A DNA stretch of 64,000 bases from Typha latifolia (taxonomy: Eukaryota; Streptophyta; Magnoliopsida; Poales; Typhaceae): contig CM034102.1 of the NCBI GenBank assembly GCA_019914945.1, positions 13,691,501 through 13,755,500 on the forward strand, in the 5' to 3' direction. A program made the translations under genes and the position numbers. The notes below the pieces were generated by a model, which saw only the letters and a program-made list of their open reading frames with translations, had not been told where the DNA came from and made no database searches. Positions 1 through 12,900 of the stretch are shown here, one piece after another (position 1 is the stretch's first letter; each line of letters begins with the position of its first letter).

Positions 1-3000
1 AGTTGATCAGATTTCTCAAAAAGGAATTCATGTGATAAAAGCAAAGCTTGTGCTAACTGGCTTGCTGTGATTAGAGCGATAAATGGAAAAAGGAGATGGA
101 GGCATTGACCCTTGTAGGCGCAAAATAAGATGGTGAATTGTTGTAAACATAGTAATAAGGAAGTTCAGTGATAATATTAATGAACAAAGTTGACATGATT
201 AAAAGGACTAAGAAAGCAGCCACGTAAGTTTGAAGGCTGTAGGAAATTGATAAAGAAGATTCAAAATGTAGAATATAGATTCCTTTCGGAATGAGTAGAG
301 GGGATAAGGTAAACATCTAATACTCTTAATTCCCTATCTGGTTAGAGTTTGTTTACTATCCTTGTTAGTCGGTCATCTTTAAATATCTAAATTTGATACT
401 TGCAAGATCCAATTTCAACAAAAATGATATTGTCTTGTTTCAACTTAATTATTTGTCCATGGGATCAGAGATCTATTTTGTTGTTTGGCCTAACAACGTC
501 AGGTTTATCATCTTACTTTTTATATTCTTGATACTTCTAGTTAAGTCTTTCTATTTCCCAAGCGTGTCAGCCGAAAATTTGGCACTATCTTTTAGATGGT
601 TTGTTTCTCATTGGCAGCAGGTCGTAAAAAATTCACTTCCTTTTGTCATTTTGGAGATGTGCTCTAGCTAATCCTAATTATTATTGAATAAGCTTGAGTT
701 GTGATGAATTGTCTTATTCTGATGCTGATCATGGCTCAACCTTTTCTCAAATAGAATAATTTCTTTATGTTTCGAGTGCTTATATCTTTCCCTAAAATCT
801 AACCTGCTACTGTTTCCTGCTAACCACTCTGATTCCTACTCCTTCTGTCTTATACTCTTTAAGTTCCTTCCCAATTTTTGTTTGTTTCTCAATCATACTT
901 TCTTCTTGTCATGGAAAGATCCATCTACTGTCAAGAAGATATACTCAAAGTGCTCTTAAGTGCCTCTATGGATATATAGTTGTCATCCAGTGCTCTATTT
1001 TTGGGCAGTTTAAAGTGGTGAGCAGTAGTATACTTTTCATTAACATAATATCAACAAGTTGCTACCAACAAAGTCATCATGAAATACACTGAGTATTCTA
1101 CTCCTGGGAGCCATGTATATGCATTTTGTGCATGATTACCATGCATCATCCTTTGCTTTTCTTTAAAATTTGCATAATGCTGACATTTGTCTAGCTAGAG
1201 GTGCATTATTCACCATTATTTGAAATTAGGTTCTTTTTATTTGCTTATATAGCCCCCCCCTAAAAGTGATTATTTGATGGTACAAAAATACCTTTATCTC
1301 CTTTTGTTTTCTTTTTGTTTTCATAACCTGTGGAACATATTATTGTTTGCGTGAGTACCTCATTTGAAATTTTGCTAGCAATGACCATGCAAGGTCATAG
1401 ATGAGTAGCATATTTTGTTAGAGGATATACATGTGGAAAAGATTGTCGGACTATTTTATCTTTTTGAGATTTAAATATTGTTATTAAAAAGTAATTGGCA
1501 TGTTATTCACACTAAAAATAAGGGTTTTGAGGGATATACATGTAAACATCATATTTAGAGGGATATGCAAGCAGATAATGAATTTTCATGCATGGAAGTG
1601 TGCATTTGATCGACAAGCAGTTACTTCAGAAATTTGCCCAGAAATGTAGAAAATGTAGATGCCTAATTAATATCCTGATTGCAACTAGATGTCTTAATTT
1701 GTCTTAATAATTCTGGCTATTGGATTTCAAATTTCTATAACATTGCTTGTGCTTGTAGCTTGTGATTAGAGATCATTTATTTAAACAGCTAGAATGGTCC
1801 AAGCTTATTAGAAATACATCCTGTTTGTTCCTATACTTTTTGTCAACTACATTAGTACTCTTAGTTTTTCTTGTCCACTTAATTTATGCTTTAACATTGA
1901 AGATCCATCAGAGATGTAGCTTTGTGATCCAAATAACAAGCATATCAAAAGTGGTTGTGCTACAGAACAACATTTAAGTTAATGAATTGAGATCCTTTTA
2001 ATAGCACTACACATTTTATTCAATAGCATAGCTGAAGTTTTATATTGGACTTTTTTTTTTTTGCATGTATGCCTCTCCAAACTGTCTTATATATATGTGT
2101 GTGGTGTGTACCTTTAAAACCTATTTATTTCTGTATAGATTCCTTTGAAGTTATTTTTTTGATATCTACAAGTTAAAAGCTTAGTAATTTATGGGACAAA
2201 GAGAAATTGATACTCTTTACTAAAAGCAATGTATGTAAATAAGAGAATTTATTTGCCTTTTTCTAGTTTACTAAAATATTTTGGGGGATATACATGTACA
2301 TACTTTCTGAGAGATTTTTAAACAGTATACATGCAAAACAAAAAAGCCCTTTATAATTCATGATCCACTTGGAGATCTCCCATTGGAAAGTGAATCAGTC
2401 AGAGGACAAAAATAATTCTTGAAGAAAAAAAAATGGAACAGCATTCAAGGTAATGCTATATATATATATACATATATATTTGCTTACCTCATTGGTTGGA
2501 ATTATATGTGTGTAAATTATATTATTAGACTGCCATCAGATTGTTTTTTAAAGAAAAGAAAAGACTTGCTTCTACTCAATCTTGCATCAGCTAAGGTTGC
2601 CTCAGTAATATCTTTAGCCTTAACCATTGCAGGGGCATATAATAAGTTATTCTCATGTTGAACTTAAAACATTTCAAATTTTGAATCAAGATGTGCTAGA
2701 AATTTAAGCTATTGATTCTTGAACTCCAAGCCAGCTGCCAAGTTTAGAATACCAATAAAACTCAGTGTGATCAAAATGCTTTATAAATTGAACTGTTCAA
2801 GCTCAGAAGATGTTTGTGTTTGGCACTCAGTGTGAAAATTGTAAGGTGCTCTGCATTTAGATAAGAGGAATAATACAAATGAGGCCTGCAAAGCACTGAG
2901 TAGTGCCATTTAGATAAGTGCCAAGTTGTTATGAGAAAGAGAAATAATTATATAAAGGTAACATATGGTAAAAAGATACAGGCTCATTGGTACTTGATAA

Positions 3001-3690
3001 TATTAGATATGCTTAATGTATATTTATATATATATATATATAATTAAAATCTAGATAAGTGCCAAGTTGTTATGAGAAAGAGAAATAATTGTATAAAGGT
3101 AACATATGGTAAAAAGATACAGGCTCATTGATACTTGATAATATTTTTAATTATATATATATATAAATATACTTAGATAATACATTGCATTCTTTATAAA
3201 TTCACATACTAAACAATTTATTTTTAATTATTCCAACATTGGACCTGCGATCAAGATCTTGAAAATCCTAAAGGATCTAAGTATATTTGCATCATCTTCC
3301 CACTAATAAATTCTCCTATTCCTCGTGTTTTCTTTGTTGAGCATAAGAAAAAGGAATCCAAAAAAAAAAAAAAAAAAGAAATCAATAGCATATTCTTTGT
3401 CCTTCTCAAGCAAAAATAAGTTTAATCATAGCCAATGTCATAGTAGCCAGATGGATTATAGATATAATGGGTGTTTTCGAGTTCAAATTCAAATTTTAAC
3501 GGCATCAGGATAACATTAACTTCTCAATTTTTCTGAACAATTAAAAAGATAAAAATTAATAAAAAATATATCTTAACATAAAATTAAAAAAAAAAAAAAA
3601 ACTTCCAATGGCAGAGGGAAAGCGATGTATCCAAGCATAAATGCTTATTCGCATTATTAATTCTTGGAATAAGGAATTAAACACATCCTA
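1..3690. other. Gene-free AT-rich spacer
   Basis: I see no exon with protein-family similarity here. The short open frames are interrupted and of low complexity. The stretch holds several copies of a degenerate motif of the type GAGGGATATACATGTA (around 1421, 1533, 1556 and 2285). A related motif appears in reverse orientation near 37880-37930, so this is probably a dispersed repeat family. It also holds a 95-bp direct repeat with an AT-rich inverted repeat (2911-3172, listed separately) and homopolymer runs near 3360 and 3585. The last 200 bases lead into the promoter of the galacturonosyltransferase gene. Confidence 0.6.
2911..3172. repeat. 95-bp direct repeat with flanking inverted AT arms
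   Basis: A block of about 95 bp at 2911-3005 is repeated almost exactly at 3052-3144; both begin TAGATAAGTGCCAAGTTG. The second copy lies between two AT-rich arms (3018-3049 and 3145-3172) that are reverse complements of each other. The second copy would therefore form the loop of a hairpin. No coding potential is seen. Confidence 0.85.
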
Positions 3691-3698
3691 ATCCTCCC

Positions 3699-3907
3699 CA
3701 CGTGTATAACTCCTTCCCACCCTTCTCTCGCTCTCTTTGCCGAATGCCAAATCTCATCTCCCTCCCTATTCGCACATCCTCTCAATCCCATAGCTCCTGT
3801 AACTCCCAATGCTCCTCCGCCGCGGCCACCACTAGGGTTCTCAGCCGCCGTCCGCCGTCCGCGGCCGCCGCCGGAGGGGGCGGCGCAGGGGTGCGGCGAC
3901 GAGGAGG
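3699..3907 (+). promoter_or_regulatory. Likely core promoter and 5' leader of the GAUT gene
   Basis: A G-box core CACGTG lies at 3699-3704, about 200 bp upstream of the GAUT start codon. It is followed by a pyrimidine-rich stretch (ctctcgctctct) and then a GC-rich leader, a sharp change from the AT-rich spacer. G-boxes bind bZIP and bHLH factors in plants. That this copy is functional is an inference, and the transcription start is not visible. Confidence 0.4.
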
Positions 3908-6900
3908 ATGCAGCTGCGGATCTCGCCGAGCATGAGGAGCATCACGATCTCGAGCAGTAATGGCGTGGTGGATTCGATGAAGGTCCGCGTCGCGCCGCTG
4001 CGTCACGTGTCGCACCGGAACCTCTTCCACGTCGTCCTCGTGCTTGCGTTTCTCCTTCCCTTCGTCTTTATCCTCACCGCCATCGTCACCCTCGAGGGCG
4101 TTAATAACTGCTCTTCCCTCGGTGAGGCTCCGAGACTTGTTCTCATATTCTTCCGATTTCTCTGCCCTAAAGTTCCGATCTTTGGGTGAGAACTTGGTGC
4201 GTTTGGATTTGAATTGTTGGGATTTGTTGGTTGGATCTTGTTTCCTTATTTGTTTGTGGTTGGAAATGTTTGGAAATGAGCGTATCATGGGTTCATCCGA
4301 TTTGGTTTTAAATTCGAACTAGCAAATTTTTTTAGATCTCTGATTAATTTGCATCTCCGAGCCATCTTGTTCTAGTAATCATCAAAACATGTCTCGAGTT
4401 CACCGAATTGTTCCACTATGTTGGATATGAATTACAATTTCCTGATTTATTGTTGCATCAATCAAGCAAGAGATTCGTTTTTCTCCCTCCTCAATGTACT
4501 CGTTATCTTTATACTAGTTTTTAAATGTTTAAGGTTACATATGGATACAATTTTCTGCTGCTTCTTGGACATTCAACTCATTCGATTAGCTAACGTGGAA
4601 GAGAGATTCTCCTTTCATATATTAAGGTTATTTTTAAGATAGCACTTGGATAGATCATAGATTAGACAGTCATGTAACTCAAACGTGGGGCAGGTGTTCA
4701 GTTTTTTTCCCAGTGGACCCGAGTAGCTAGATTTACATTGAAATGGAACTTCAAAGTTCTAATGTACATATAAAGGCACACAGTTAAAACTGAAATCCCA
4801 TATATATAGGAATTATAATGTAATTAACTGCGATGTTAGTCATACGAGTCCAAAATCACTTTGATGGATGTGGTCAGGATATGGGGATTACAATTTTTGG
4901 GTTGCCTCTCCAGTTTTTTTTCCCTGTAGACAGGAGTAGCTAGATATCATTTAAATTGAAATGGAACTTCAAAATTCTAATGTACATCTAAAGGCATACA
5001 GCTAAACTGAAATCCCATATTAATAGGAAACACTTATAGGATTAACTGCAATGTTGGTCATACGGGTCCAAAATCACTCAAATTGATGGATGTGATCGGG
5101 GTATGGAGATTACAATATTTTCGGGTTGGCTTTAGATGAAATTTGTCTTAAACTCTGTTTTCCATGGAGATCCAAATTCTAAACTTATATTGTTGGCACA
5201 TGAATTTTACCTATTTATTTAGATAGGAGTATGTATGTTATTTGTTGTGCAGAATTCCTTCTTCATCTTGATAGCTTCTGTACAAAGCTGATACCACTTA
5301 TTTGTTTTTCTACCGAGAACTTTCACCTACCTTTTACTGCTCAAAGTGCACTATTCTCCTTCTACAGTTCTACTCTTTGTTGTTCCAATTTTAATGCACT
5401 AGTGCAATGTTGTTTAGTTGTTTATAAAAATCTTCTACCTCTGTACAATTGCATTATGCTGTTGAATGCTGTCCTTTTGGATTGCACCTTTTTGTAACAA
5501 AAAAAATCATATGTTTGTCTGCCTCTGTCAGTTGGAATTGCCTTCATATATTAATTTGCTCTGTTTTTTTGTTCTTCAGATTGTCTGGGAAGGCGACTAG
5601 GACCAAAGTTCTTGGTTAGTAGGGGTGATTCTTCTAAGGTAGTATCTGCATCTATTAATATTTTCTCAAATTATGATAAAATTAATGTGTTTGATTTTTA
5701 CCGATGATGGAATAAAAGGTTGATGTTTAATGCTTTCTGTTTGATTTAATTCAAGCAGAGGCTAGTAAAAGATCTATACAAGATACTTAATAAAGTTAGT
5801 TCCGAGGAAGTTCCAGTTGGATTGAGGTTGCCAGAGTCATTTAGTGAGTTTCTTTTGGACACAAAACATAATCAATATGATGCCAAGACATTTGCCATCT
5901 GGCTTAAGGCCACGGTATGCACATACTTACTCTATATTTATGGTTCTTTGAGCTAAGTATGCTTCAATATATTTATGTACTTATAATTTAACTTATTCTT
6001 TTTCTAGTTTATTTATTTTTAGCTTGCAATGAAAGAGCATAGTATATTTGACATTATCAATCTTGCCATATTATTTGGATTGGCATCTCAGCTTTTCAAC
6101 TCAATAACAAGATATAACAAGATGAGTGAAAGTTACTTAGGCCTTATTTACTTTAAGAATAAAGTTAATTTTAGAATAGATATTCTTCTTTGTTATTATC
6201 AAAATGAGGTATTTATTTTAGAGATAACTATTTTTATGTTCACTATTATTTAAGAATAATGGTGTAATAATTACTTTTGATGTGGTATAAAATAAATGAA
6301 TAGATGAAAAAAAATGTTTTATTTTTATAAAATTATTATGAATATTTTTTTAATTTGATATAAAGTAGGTTGATGAGATAGATATTAAGAGTAAATTAAT
6401 AATCAAGTTAATATATGATATAAGATGTAATTTTGATAAAATAATGTTTGTATTATAGAATGAGGTTATTTCAGTGTTTACCTGTTATTCTATAATAAAG
6501 AGTTATATTTCAGAATAAGAAAAAAGTTATTCCTAAAGTGAACAGAAGCTTAGGTGTCTTGAGTATTAACAACTAAGTTCCATTCTTTAACTGCTTTCCA
6601 CTTGATCATTGAATTGGTGGTTCAATTCAATTCATAGAAGATAGTTGCATGTTTGCATCCTTACTGAATCTATTGTTGTGGACGTATGTGTCTTGTCATA
6701 TTGATTTATGCATTTAAATGCAATGTAATGTGATACGGGACAACTTTTGAAGTATACATTGTGCAGTTTGAGGCTTTGAACATTGTGGTGGACACAGTAC
6801 AATGGGTATTTGCAGCGTTAAAATTTCACACAGTTTGCATAAAGAACAGACACAATTCTCATGTCTCATTTATGTGACATCAACTTCTAATTATATTATT

Positions 6901-9900
6901 TACAAACTTTATTTGAACAATTATAATATTAGCCTAATGTGCGGGAATGTCAGCACTATTTTGCTTAGCCTTGAATCTATTAATAGACTAGGTAGTCAAT
7001 TCAGGCTAAGCTAAATTAGGTTAGTGGGCTGATGGGAGTCATCTAGAAAACTCTAGAATTCTTCTCAACTTGTGGATTTCCCAACATAATTTCTTAACTT
7101 CTCAACCTTTGGACCTTCCAAATAGTATTAGGATTTCTCATCATAGCTCCTTAACTTCCCAACCTGAGTCCTTAATTTCTCAACCTTTAAACCTCCCAAA
7201 AAAATCTTTGGACTTCCCAACATAACTCTTTAACTTCCCCACATTACTCCTTAACTTCCCCACATTACTCCTTAACTTCCCAACCTAACTCCTTAACATC
7301 TCAATCTTTGGACCTCCCAAATAAAAGACCTTTGATCTTTCCTCCTCTTTATAAAATATTATGCAGCCCTTAAAAGGGGGATAATCTTTGGGAGGATTAT
7401 CAAACTCTTCATTATACTCTAGTCCCTCGTGAGTTTCCATCATTTACCTCCTCTTTACAGGTCCTCCATAATCCTTGTGGGTTTCTTGTTGATCTACCTT
7501 ATCACTCTGCTTCATTTTCATATATAGACTGTTTTCTTGAGAGATTTCCAACAATATAATGAGGACTATTGGTGCCCAGACTTGAAGTCGAAAGCAAGAC
7601 TTAAGGCTACACAATATCCTTCACATCTGGTGAGATCCAAACCTAGACTTTTCTTTAGCACACTCTTGATTAATCTAAGTCTAGTAGTCGATCCATTATT
7701 TACTTTAGCCATATCTTTTTGCTATAAATTTCAGACTTGCTGGTTTGTTAAGTTTATGATGACTGGATTTAATATTACTTATATCTTAGTAAAAGGCTTT
7801 ATGATCATTTGCTGCTTTTGTTATTTGTATTGCTCATTTAGTCTACATTTGATCACACATTTTGCAATATTTGTTCGCAATTTTGAGTTGCATTAAATTG
7901 CTATTTGAGCAAGTTCTATCCTTGGGCTTTACTTGTAGGCATATGTTGTATGCCATAGTTCTTCTTTTGCTTCAAATTGCATAACGATCTTCTGTCCTAC
8001 ATCTAAGTACAATAGTACATGCATATTCATATGTCTAGAACCCATTTCTTTGCTCAAAATCGTTTAATAGGTCTATTAGGACAATTCAGCATCATTTGAG
8101 AACATGTTTAGTACAAACTTTAACATGTGGCAAACTACAATGGAGCGGATCAAATTCTACAACATTTGGCAGAAATCTAAGGGTAACCATCACCACAAAA
8201 CCGTCCTAGGGCTCGTAGACTGGAAAGAGTACTTAATCCAAATGAAGATACCTGTAGTGAACTAGAGGATGTCCCTATGGATAAGAGACATGAATGAGAC
8301 TATGAATAGAATCCTAGGCCTACAGATAGGTAGGATCATGACATGAAATTGACATTGGAGAGTTTGAGGGTAAACTTTTACCTGATGAATTCCTTGACTG
8401 GGTTGATAAAATTGACCAAATTTTGAATAGAAACAAATTTCAGATGATAAAAGAGTAAAATTTGTGAGCTTAAAATTGAAAGGTCATGTTCTTGTGTGGA
8501 GGAAACAAGTTCAAAATTCAAATAGATAGGGTTAGAAAGGGCAAAGAGAATATAAATTCTTGGCCTAGGATGAAAGGAAAACTCCGAGGAAAGTTTCTTC
8601 CTGGAGATTACAAGGAAATCCTATTTCAAAAAATCCACCATCTGTGTCAAGGGTCTAGAACTGCCCAGAAGTATATTGAAGAGTCTTGTACTCTTCTTGC
8701 ACGAAATAATCTTCAAGAAGATGAAGAGCAAAGGGCCACTCGCTATGTTGTTGGACTTCATCAATCAATCCAAGATGAGTTGACCATGTGTGACTCATTG
8801 CATCTAGACACAGCTTATAGCAAAGCCCTCAAAGCTGAGGCAAAACTTAGATGTCTAGGAGTGTGCTTTGAACAGGATAAGAGTTCCATGAGTTTTGCTG
8901 GAAGAACTCAAGTTGTTGAGTGAGTATCACATCAAACCAACGTCATTTTGCCTCCTAAATAGAATTCTGATACAAATACTAAAAAAAAAAGGTGTTTAAG
9001 GACCTTCCCTGTCTTTCATTTGTTTTAAATATAGAAGGCCTAGAAACTGATCTTTAGATTGTCCTTTGAGAAAATTTACACCTCAAGCAGACTAAATTGA
9101 ACAAGATGAAAATGAAGATGAATGAGAAGGAGAGGAGAGTGAATATGAGGATGATAAGGAACTAATATGCTCATAGAAGATGATGTTGGGATGTAGAAAA
9201 CCATTTCTACTTATGCATCGGATCATGTTAACCCTGAAAGCTAAGTCTGAGCACTCGTGGCTTAGGTGTAGTCTTTTCCACACCACATGCATCTCAAAAG
9301 GGAAAATATGTTCCATCATCATTGATAGCAGAAGAAATGGTCAACAAGCTTAAATGAAAAACTGAGAAAGTGAACAATCCCTATAAATGACATGGTTTAA
9401 TAATATGGATGAGATCCCAGTGACTGGTCGATGTCTAGTGAAATTCTCTATTAAAAAGTCACATAGAGATGAAATTTGTTATGATGTTGTCCCTATAGAG
9501 GTGTGTCATATCCTATTGGGATGCCCATGATAATATAATAGAAAGACTTTTCATAATGGTGAAATGAGTACTTATATTTTCACTAAGGACAATGTGAGAA
9601 TCATTGTGCATCTTTAAGGAAATGCACCTAATTCTTGAAAACCAGAGTCGAATCTGATAGAATTTTGAAGTGATGGTTCTTGAGAAATTTTTTCCAAGAA
9701 CACATGATAGTCACCCATAGCTTTTTCTCTTGTAAGCAAAGAGATTCATGAAGACACTACTATTCCTAAGGAAGTTCAAGCTTGTTTGTCAGAGTTTTCG
9801 GACATTACTATAGTACACCTAATGAACTCCTCAATGACCTCCCGCCACTACTAACACCATATCGATTTGATACCTGGAGTGAGTTTGTCAATTTGCCTCA

Positions 9901-12900
9901 TTATCAGATGAGTCCATTTGAGCATGAAGAACTACACTGATAGGTTACTGGTATGTTGCAAAGGGGGTATATTAGGGAAAGCCTAAGTCCAGCTGCGGTA
10001 CCTGCTCTCTTGACACCAAAGAAGACGGATCTTAGAGAATGTGCATTGATAGTCATTTTATTATTAAGATTACTATCAAGTATAAGTTTTCTATACCTTA
10101 GCTTGATGACATGTTACATATGTTGAGTGGCGTGAAAATCTTTTCCAAAATAGATCTCAATGGCAGATGTTATCAATAAGAGCCGAAGATAAGTGAAAAA
10201 CAGCTTTCAAGACTAGGGGAAGGATTATAGGAAGGGCTTGTTATGCCCTTTGGCCTGTCAAATGCCCCTAGGACCTTTATGCGTATAATGAACCTAATCC
10301 TCCGACCTTTCATTGGAAAGTTTGTTTTCATTGGAAAGTTTGTTGTTGTATATTTTGATGACATCTTGATCTACAATATACTTTTCTAACTTAAGAGTCG
10401 TATCTTCCTTGATACATTATGTCAGCAGAAGGTATCAAAGTCAATCCTACTAAAGTGGAAGCTATCAAAACAGGACCAACTCCGAAAACAATCATTGATG
10501 TTCGAAGTTTTCACAGATTAGCTTCCTTCTATTGACGATTAACTTGTACTTTTAGCTCTCCATTATGTTACTGATTATTTGAAAGTCAGTACATTCTATT
10601 GGACTTCTGAGGCCAACAAAAGCTTTCACTATTGAAAGCTAAAACTACAAGTTCCCCTGTCTTAGCATTTCTTAGCTTTTAGAAGTTTTTTGAAGTTGAT
10701 TTTGATTAGGTATAGGTGTAGTCCGTAGTCAGGAAGGACGACCTGTAGCGTTCTTTAGTGAGAAATTTGATGAGGGCTGGAAAAGGTATTTAACTTATGA
10801 CCTTAAATTTTTGTCATTGTTCAAGCCTTGAGGCATTCGCGACATCACTTGATTCAACGAGAGTTTGTATTAAATTATGATGATAAAACCTTGTGCTATT
10901 TAAACTCACATAGAGACCTCAATAAGCGACACACAAAATGGACAACTTTCTTGCAAGAATATAATTTTCACCTGAGACACAAAGTCAGCATCAATGAAGT
11001 TGTAGATGCTTTGGATCAACAATCCCATTTGTTATTCACAATGTCAATTCAAATTGGGTTTTGAAATTGTTAGTGGTCAATATAAGGATGATCCATATTT
11101 TATACTTATTTTAGAGTTATGTCAAACTAATGAGGTAGATCTAACTACTGAATTCATCGTCCATGAGGGTAGTTGCTTAGAGGCATATGATTATGTATTT
11201 TTGTTAGATCACTGAGAGAGAGTTTGATTCATGAGTTGCACATTGGAGGTTTAGGAGGCCACTTTGCCTGAAGCAAGACATTCGCTATTGTTCAAGTGAG
11301 ATACTTTTGTTTTAAAACGTGTAAAGATGTGGAACAATTTGTAAAAACATGTCTCACTTGCCAAATTTTCAAAGAACACAAGCAAAACATTGGTTTTACA
11401 CTCCATTGTCTGCTCCTACAACCCCTTGGAAAGGCATCATGATGGATTTTGGACTTGGATTACCCGAACTATTTGTAATGTTTTGTGTTTATGGTTGTGA
11501 ATTGATTCACAAAAATATCTCGTTTCATTGCAAGCCAAAATACATTGTATGCATCTCATATAGCAAATTTATTTTTTAAGGAAGTACTTCATTTGCAGAA
11601 CATTTCGAAAGCATGCACATCAGGTAGGATACTAAATTTCTGAGTCATTTTTGGAGGATATTGTGGTCGAAATTAATTGTAATTCAACAGTGCATGCCAT
11701 CCTCAAACAGACAATCATACAAAAGTAGCTAATTGATCATTGGATTATCTATTAAGATGTCTAGTAGGAGAAAAATTGTCGCAGTGGGAATCTTGCCACA
11801 AGCTGAATTTGCCTATTAACATATCCACTAAAAAATCTCCTTTTGAAACACTATTTGGCCATCCAATCCCATATTTCCTTGACAGACTACTTATCACCTA
11901 TGATGGAAGGATTAATATTGATGCTGAAGCTTATGCACAATGAATTCACAAAGTGCACCAAAAAGTTCTTGAAAAATTGTAGGTTTCTAGTGGCAAATAT
12001 AAGGAACCAGCGGATAAGCATCGCTGAAGGAAAGACATTGTCATTTGAGATCTATTCATGGTTTACTTCAAGAAGGAAAGATTTCCTGCGGGAACATATA
12101 CTAAACCGAGTCATAAGAAATTGGACCCTACTATATTTCGGAGAAATATGGAACTAATATTAATCTCATAGAACTCCCACCGAACATACCAACTTTACCT
12201 GTTTTCAATGTTGCTGGCCTGTTTGAATACCATGGAGATCTACCACCATAGACGGTTACTAGTTTACATCATTCTAATACAAGGAAAATGAATACTTGTG
12301 ACCAGCTAGAAGACATTCTCGATGTATGAGAAACAAAAAAACGACGAGGAACACAGACAATTTTTTATTAAATGGAAAGGATGACCTATATTTGATGCAA
12401 GTTGGGTGGATGAAGCTGAGATGAAGAAGCTAAATACAGATCTATATCATCAATACACTGAAGCCATCTTGTCGAAGTCAAGATTTTCTCCACCCTAAGG
12501 GAGTTGATGTGACATCAACTTCCAATTAGATTAATTGCTTGCTTTATTTGAACAATTACAATAGAGGATGTCCGCTAATTCAGCTTGGCCTTGAATTTGT
12601 TAGTAGACTAGATAGTCAATTTGGGCTGGGCTAGGTTAGGTTAGTGGGCTGCCTCAACCTTTTGAGAATTCTCTAGAAAATTCAACCTTTGGACTTCTCA
12701 AAAATAATGCCTTAACCTCTCAACCTTTGGACTTCCAAATAAAACTTTGAATTTCCCAACATAATTTTTTAATTTCTCAATTTAGGCCTCGTTTGGTTCG
12801 TACATAAAGTTTTTTAGATATAACTTTATGCACACCTCTTAAATATAAATTAGGTATATTTATAACTTTATTCACATAGTGTTATTTGGTTGTAAATTGT

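Noticed and set aside
3782..4288. 168-aa antisense frame opposite GAUT exon 1
   Set aside because: Low-complexity Arg/Pro/Glu composition, mirrors a GC-rich exon and its leader, no recognisable domain.
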